Source of the DNA: Clostridia bacterium
Lineage (GTDB): Bacteria; Bacillota; Clostridia; Christensenellales; UBA1242
NCBI GenBank assembly: GCA_022793335.1
Contig: JAAWCQ010000010.1
Span: 62,001 to 126,000, forward strand
Length of the DNA: 64,000 bases
Reading direction: 5' to 3'
The notes under the pieces were generated by a model. That model was not told the DNA's origin. It searched no databases and saw only the letters and a program-made list of their open reading frames with translations. Shown here piece by piece: positions 59,789-64,000 of this stretch. The position numbers were made by a program, and so were the translations under genes. The number at the start of each line of letters is the position of its first letter. The first letter of the stretch is position 1.

Positions 59789-61594
59789 ATGGAAAGATTA
59801 AAGAAAATAAGAAACTTTTGTATAGTTGCACATATTGATCATGGAAAGTCAACACTTGCCGACAGGCTTATTGAAAAAACAGGAACGCTTGCAAAGAGAG
59901 ATATGCAAGAGCAGCTTCTTGACAGCATGGAGCTTGAACGCGAAAAGGGAATAACCATTAAGCTTACGCCAACTCGAATGAATTATACCTTTGAGGGTGA
60001 GGAATATGAGCTTAACCTTATTGATACGCCTGGACATGTCGATTTTACCTATGAGGTATCACGCTCACTTGCTGCTTGTGAGGGTGCTATTTTGATTGTG
60101 GATGCTTCTCAAGGGGTGGAGGCTCAGACGCTTGCCAATGCCTATCTCGCCATTGACAACAATCTTGAAATTCTGCCTGTCATCAATAAAATAGACCTGC
60201 CATCTGCAAGACCTGATGAGGTGAAAAAAGAAATAGAGGATATTGTGGGCGTGCCTGCTATGCACGCACCATGTATTTCTGCCAAAGATGGCACCAATAT
60301 TGAGTCAGTGCTTGAGATGATTGTCAAAGAATTTCCTTGCCCTAAGGGTGATGATGAAAAGCCACTTAAGTGTTTGATTTTTGACAGTTATTATGACAAT
60401 TTTAAGGGTGCAATTTGTCTTATTCGTGTCTTTGACGGAGAGCTGCGGGTAGGTGATAAAATAAAGATGATGCAGACTGGCAAGATTTATGATGTCACTG
60501 AGGTGGGAATTTTTGTGCCAAATCCGAAGTCTGTTGAGGTGCTAAGGTCGGGTGATGTTGGCTATCTTGCCTGTTCGATTAAAACGATAAGCGATGTCGC
60601 GGTTGGTGATACTGTGACAAATGCGCTAAACCCAGCACAAGAGGCATTGCCAGGTTATAAAAAGGTGCAGCCTGTTGTATTCTGCGGAATTTTCCCAGTG
60701 GATGGAGCCAAATATAACGAACTTAAAGACAGTCTTGAAAAATTGAAACTCAATGATGCTTCACTTGAATATCAACCAGAAGTGTCGCAAGCGCTTGGCT
60801 ATGGCTTCCGATGCGGCTTTTTGGGACTTTTGCATCTTGAGATTATTACAGAGCGTCTTGAGCGCGAATTTAATCTTGATATAATCACCACAGCACCGAG
60901 TGTGTTTTATCATGTTTACAAAACTGATGGCGAGATGATTGAGCTTTCAAATCCATCGTCATTGCCTCCAGCAGTAGAGATTGAATATATAGAAGAGCCC
61001 ATTGTCAAGGCAAGTATATTTGCACCACCTCAATATGTGGGTGCGATTATGGAGCTTTGTCAAGACAAGAGAGGTGTCTATAAAGACCTTTCCTATATTG
61101 ATGAAGGCAGAGTTAAAATCAATTACACCTTGCCACTTGGCGAGATTATCTATGACTTTTTTGACAGCTTGAAATCAAGGACGAAGGGTTATGCAAGTTT
61201 TGATTATGAGCTTGCTGGTTATGAAAGAAGTGACCTTGTAAGAGTGGATGTTCTTCTTAATGGTGAAAAATGTGACGCTCTTTCAATAATTGTTCATAAA
61301 GACAGGGCTTATACAAGAGGACGCGCTTTGACTGAAAAGCTTAAGAAAATAATTCCTCGCCAGCTTTTTGAAGTGCCTGTTCAGGCAGCAATCGGTGGAA
61401 AGATTATTGCAAGAGAGACCATCTCGGCTATGAGAAAGGATGTGCTTGCAAAATGTTATGGCGGCGATATTACAAGAAAGCGAAAACTGCTTGAGAAACA
61501 AAAGGAAGGCAAAAAGAGAATGAGAAAAATTGGGTCGGTGGAAATCCCATCTGAAGCTTTTATGTCAATCTTAAAACTTGAGGATGAGGACTGA
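59789..61594 (+). CDS. lepA: Elongation factor 4 (LepA)
   Basis: Product of 601 residues, normal length. GTPase motifs AHIDHGKST (G1), DTPGHVD (G3) and NKIDLPSA (G4) are clear. The C-terminal domain carries the LepA-specific [20 protein letters not shown] stretch that contacts the tRNA site. It is a ribosome-linked GTPase that acts in stress and initiation. Its TGA overlaps the hemW ATG, a common lepA-hemW arrangement in Bacillota. Confidence 0.97.
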   Translation: MERLKKIRNFCIVAHIDHGKSTLADRLIEKTGTLAKRDMQEQLLDSMELEREKGITIKLTPTRMNYTFEGEEYELNLIDTPGHVDFTYEVSRSLAACEGAILIVDASQGVEAQTLANAYLAIDNNLEILPVINKIDLPSARPDEVKKEIEDIVGVPAMHAPCISAKDGTNIESVLEMIVKEFPCPKGDDEKPLKCLIFDSYYDNFKGAICLIRVFDGELRVGDKIKMMQTGKIYDVTEVGIFVPNPKSVEVLRSGDVGYLACSIKTISDVAVGDTVTNALNPAQEALPGYKKVQPVVFCGIFPVDGAKYNELKDSLEKLKLNDASLEYQPEVSQALGYGFRCGFLGLLHLEIITERLEREFNLDIITTAPSVFYHVYKTDGEMIELSNPSSLPPAVEIEYIEEPIVKASIFAPPQYVGAIMELCQDKRGVYKDLSYIDEGRVKINYTLPLGEIIYDFFDSLKSRTKGYASFDYELAGYERSDLVRVDVLLNGEKCDALSIIVHKDRAYTRGRALTEKLKKIIPRQLFEVPVQAAIGGKIIARETISAMRKDVLAKCYGGDITRKRKLLEKQKEGKKRMRKIGSVEIPSEAFMSILKLEDED

Positions 61595-62715
61595 TGCTGG
61601 GCGTTTATGTTCACATTCCATTTTGCGAAAGGAAATGCTGTTATTGCGGCTTTTCCTCTTTTGTTGCTAGCGATGAAGAAAAAAACAGATATATTGATTT
61701 CTTAATTGAAGAAATTAAAAACTTTCATAAAAAATATCCGCAGGAAAAATATCGCAAGATTGATACCATTTATTTTGGTGGCGGTACGCCAAGCCTGCTT
61801 TCTTCACTTTTGTTTGAAAAACTCGCTGTGGCCATAAAAGATAATTTCGAGTTTGCCAAAGATTATGAATGGACGGTTGAATGCAATCCAAATTCTTTGA
61901 CTGAAGAAAAGCTTGAAAGCTTTAAAAAAGTTGGTGTAAATCGTATTTCGCTTGGAGTGCAGAGTTTAGATGACGATAAACTTAAGTTTGTTGGAAGACT
62001 GCATAATAGCGAGGAGGCTAAAAAAGCAATTGTTTTGGCAAAAAAATATTTTGATAATGTCTCATGTGATATGCTGATTGGGCTTGCAGGAATGGACAAG
62101 GAAAAACTGATAGACGAAGTTGATAAACTTTTAAAGTTTGGAATTAAACATATTTCAACTTATATGTTGCAAGTTGAAAGAAATACGCCGCTTGAAAGAA
62201 TGGTTGAAAAACAACCAGCTCTGCTTCCGGATGATGATGAATGCGTGGATGCTTATGAAGAGGTGGCGAGTTTTCTTGATAAAAGAGGCTTTGAAAGATA
62301 TGAAGTCTCAAACTTTGCTTTAAGAGGTTTTGAAAGCAGACATAACCTTAAATATTGGATAGGTGAGGAATATGTCGGCTTTGGGCTGTCGGCGCACAGT
62401 TATTTAGGGAATATACGCTCCTCTTGCGCCGACGGATTGAGTGACTTTTATGCACACAAGCGGTCATTATTTGAAAAGCTTGGCAATACTGAGTTGATTG
62501 AAGAACATGTTATGCTTGGTCTTAGGTGCAAAATGGGAATAAGCAAAAACTATCTTGCCTCTCTTGGCTTTGACCTTTCAAATAATAAAAACCTTGCTTC
62601 TTTCCTTCAAAGAGGGGTGATTTTTCAAAAGCCAGAAGAAGACGATAGATTATATTTAAATCCAAAGTTTTATGGCGTAAACAATTATATTATTGCCTCA
62701 ATTCTTGCAGATTGA
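61594..62715 (+). CDS. hemW: HemW-like radical SAM protein
   Basis: Product of 373 residues. C11, C15 and C18 in CERKCCYC bind the 4Fe-4S cluster; YFGGGTPSLL and ECNPNS follow as in HemW/HemN-like proteins. HemW is a heme chaperone, not a coproporphyrinogen oxidase, and this gene's coupling to lepA fits HemW. Whether this organism makes or uses heme cannot be judged from the window. Confidence 0.93.
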   Translation: MLGVYVHIPFCERKCCYCGFSSFVASDEEKNRYIDFLIEEIKNFHKKYPQEKYRKIDTIYFGGGTPSLLSSLLFEKLAVAIKDNFEFAKDYEWTVECNPNSLTEEKLESFKKVGVNRISLGVQSLDDDKLKFVGRLHNSEEAKKAIVLAKKYFDNVSCDMLIGLAGMDKEKLIDEVDKLLKFGIKHISTYMLQVERNTPLERMVEKQPALLPDDDECVDAYEEVASFLDKRGFERYEVSNFALRGFESRHNLKYWIGEEYVGFGLSAHSYLGNIRSSCADGLSDFYAHKRSLFEKLGNTELIEEHVMLGLRCKMGISKNYLASLGFDLSNNKNLASFLQRGVIFQKPEEDDRLYLNPKFYGVNNYIIASILAD

Positions 62716-62720
62716 AATTA

Positions 62721-62750
62721 AAGTTTGAATTTAGGTCAAACTTTTTTTAA
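62721..62750 (+). terminator. Terminator of lepA-hemW operon
   Basis: AAGTTTGA and TCAAACTT stem, 7-base loop, then T residues. Confidence 0.7.
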
Positions 62751-62848
62751 TAAATCTTTTTTTTAATTTTTTAATTAAAACGCTTGCAATATTCAAATTG
62801 ATGTGCTATTATATTGTGTAAAGCAAAAATGCTTTACAAATAAATGTT

Positions 62849-63139
62849 ATGAAAGTAGAAGAAAATATCAAACTTATGTCGCTTTTTGATGCGTATGGCT
62901 TGCTTTTAAGTGAAGGGCAACAAAGTATACTTACAAATTATCTTTATGATGATTTGACGGTTACTGAGATTGCTCAAAATCTTGGTGTGTCAAGACAGGC
63001 TGTAATGGACAGTGTCACAAAGGCAGAAAAACGACTTTATGAGCTGGAAGAGAAGCTTGAGTTTCGAAAGAAATTTGATGCTCTGGCGGCAGAAAATGAA
63101 AAACTTAAGAAAGAGATTGAAAGACTGAAAAATAAATAA
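62849..63139 (+). CDS. ylxM: YlxM family DNA-binding protein
   Basis: Product of 96 residues. A helix-turn-helix, LTVTEIAQNLGVSRQAVMDS (about residues 32-51), is followed by a helical coiled tail (EKLKKEIERLKNK). It matches YlxM, the small protein encoded with ffh in Bacillota and linked to the signal recognition particle. The ffh gene follows 41 bases later with its own AAGGAGGG. No strong Shine-Dalgarno precedes this ATG. Confidence 0.92.
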   Translation: MKVEENIKLMSLFDAYGLLLSEGQQSILTNYLYDDLTVTEIAQNLGVSRQAVMDSVTKAEKRLYELEEKLEFRKKFDALAAENEKLKKEIERLKNK

Positions 63140-63180
63140 AAAATTGATTTTATATAAAATCTAGTTAAAAGGAGGGAAAT

Positions 63181-64000
63181 TTGGCACTTTTTTCATCATT
63201 ATCAGAAAAATTTAACCATATTTTTTCCAAACTTACAAAGAAAGGGCGCCTTACAGAGCTTGAAATAAAAGAAGCTATGAGAGAGGTAAGAATTGCATTA
63301 TTGGAAGCGGATGTCAACTATATGGTTGCGAAAGATTTTGTCAAGACCGTTTCAGAAAAGGCGGTTGGAGATGAGGTTTTAAAAAGTCTCACCCCAGCAC
63401 AGCAGGTCATTAAGATTGTAAAAGACGAGCTTACCACTCTTATGAGCTCAAATAATCAGAAACTGGCAATTTCACCAGCGCCACCTACAATTATTATGAT
63501 GTGTGGTCTTCAAGGTGCTGGAAAAACCACCATGTGTGCAAAGCTTGGTGCACATCTAAAAAAATCTGGAAAGAAAGTCTTGCTTGTTGCCTGCGATATT
63601 TACAGACCTGCGGCAATCAATCAGCTTCAAGTTGTTGGAAAACAGGCCAATGTTGAAGTTTTTGAGAAAGGCACGCAAAACCCAGTTAAAACTTCAAAAC
63701 AGGCTGTCGAACACGCTAAAAAACAGGGCTTTGACACAGTTATTATTGATACAGCAGGAAGACTTCATATAAATGAAGAGCTGATGAAGGAGCTTCAAGA
63801 CATAAAGAAAGAGGTTAAGCCAAGCGAAATTTTGCTTGTTGTTGACTCAATGACAGGTCAAGATGCTGTCACTGTTGCTGAAAGCTTTAATCGCGACCTT
63901 GATGTGACTGGAATTGTGCTTACAAAACTTGATGGTGACACTCGTGGCGGTGCGGCACTTTCAATCAAAGCAATTACTGGCAAGCCAATTAAATTCACTG
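63181..64000 (+). CDS. ffh: Signal recognition particle protein Ffh, partial
   Basis: The frame runs from a TTG at 63181, four bases after AAGGAGGG, to the right edge, giving 273 residues. The N domain (LSEKFNHIFSKLTKKGRLTE) is followed by the GTPase G domain with GLQGAGKTT (near 110), DIYRPAA, DTAGR and TKLDGDTRGG. The methionine-rich M domain is beyond the window. It binds 4.5S RNA and signal sequences for co-translational export. Operon with ylxM. Confidence 0.96.
   Translation, partial: MALFSSLSEKFNHIFSKLTKKGRLTELEIKEAMREVRIALLEADVNYMVAKDFVKTVSEKAVGDEVLKSLTPAQQVIKIVKDELTTLMSSNNQKLAISPAPPTIIMMCGLQGAGKTTMCAKLGAHLKKSGKKVLLVACDIYRPAAINQLQVVGKQANVEVFEKGTQNPVKTSKQAVEHAKKQGFDTVIIDTAGRLHINEELMKELQDIKKEVKPSEILLVVDSMTGQDAVTVAESFNRDLDVTGIVLTKLDGDTRGGAALSIKAITGKPIKFT

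Noticed and set aside
1..64000. Use of an altered genetic code
   Set aside because: TGA, TAA and TAG all end recognisable genes at the expected lengths (for example TGA ends NadE's upstream gene and LepA).

Overview
The window is AT-rich chromosomal DNA from a low-GC member of the Bacillota (Firmicutes), most likely an uncultured, gut-type Clostridia-like lineage. This rests on strong AGGAGG-type ribosome binding sites, frequent TTG and GTG starts, a DnaD/DnaI-type primosome pair, a LexA repressor with its own operator, a Spo0A-type DNA-binding domain, YlxM-Ffh, and phosphoketolase fermentation. No species name is supported by sequence reading alone.

Layout. 1-4369 (minus strand) is an unusual four-gene cluster: a PLP decarboxylase-like protein, a radical SAM enzyme, an ammonia-type NAD synthetase, and an adenylyltransferase-phosphoribosyltransferase fusion cut by the window edge. 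4763-15985 is core-type metabolism: an alpha-oxoamine synthase, RNase R, thymidine kinase, phosphoketolase, a small acidic protein and two FAD-linked oxidoreductases. 16491-29223 is an accretion island in a tRNA-Arg(CCT) gene. Two integrative elements sit in tandem. Each has a tyrosine integrase, an excisionase-like protein, a winged-helix-like protein and candidate defence cargo (a HEPN-like protein; a SEC-C protein with a nuclease-like motif). Three copies of the anticodon-loop core CTCCTAAG, each followed by a tRNA 3' half, CCA and a terminator, mark the junctions.

29596-35260 is a second accessory region. It combines a Nudix hydrolase, a short-chain dehydrogenase, a family 2 glycosyltransferase, an NDP-kinase-like protein, a beta-lactamase-fold hydrolase, a nucleotidyltransferase, an atypical HAD protein and an APH-like kinase. 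An orphan phage tail fibre and its assembly-chaperone-like partner follow (35619-37373). 37456-47187 is mixed core: Nudix proteins, tRNA-Trp, a nucleotidase with a metallo-hydrolase, the primosome proteins DnaI and DnaD, an M1 peptidase, tRNA-Lys with a hairpin-rich GC-rich tract, a DUF1848 protein and DegV. 47381-52421 holds regulators and phage-like relics: a Spo0A C-terminal-domain-only protein, LexA, a zinc ribbon, palindromic repeats beside tRNA-Leu, a phage late-regulator-like protein and an orphan large terminase. 52613-64000 returns to surface and housekeeping genes: a surface protein, a substrate-binding lipoprotein, RsmD, a leucine-rich-type repeat protein, GDPD, LepA-HemW and YlxM-Ffh, with Ffh cut by the right edge.

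The best candidates for something undescribed are the NMNAT-phosphoribosyltransferase/NadE/radical SAM/PLP cluster, the tandem tRNA-Arg elements with their promoter-hairpin junctions and defence-like cargo, and the NDP-kinase-like/glycosyltransferase cluster. Several genes also carry a -10 box 5-8 bases before the start codon with no Shine-Dalgarno, which suggests leaderless transcripts. All functional statements are inferences from motifs read by eye; no search was run.
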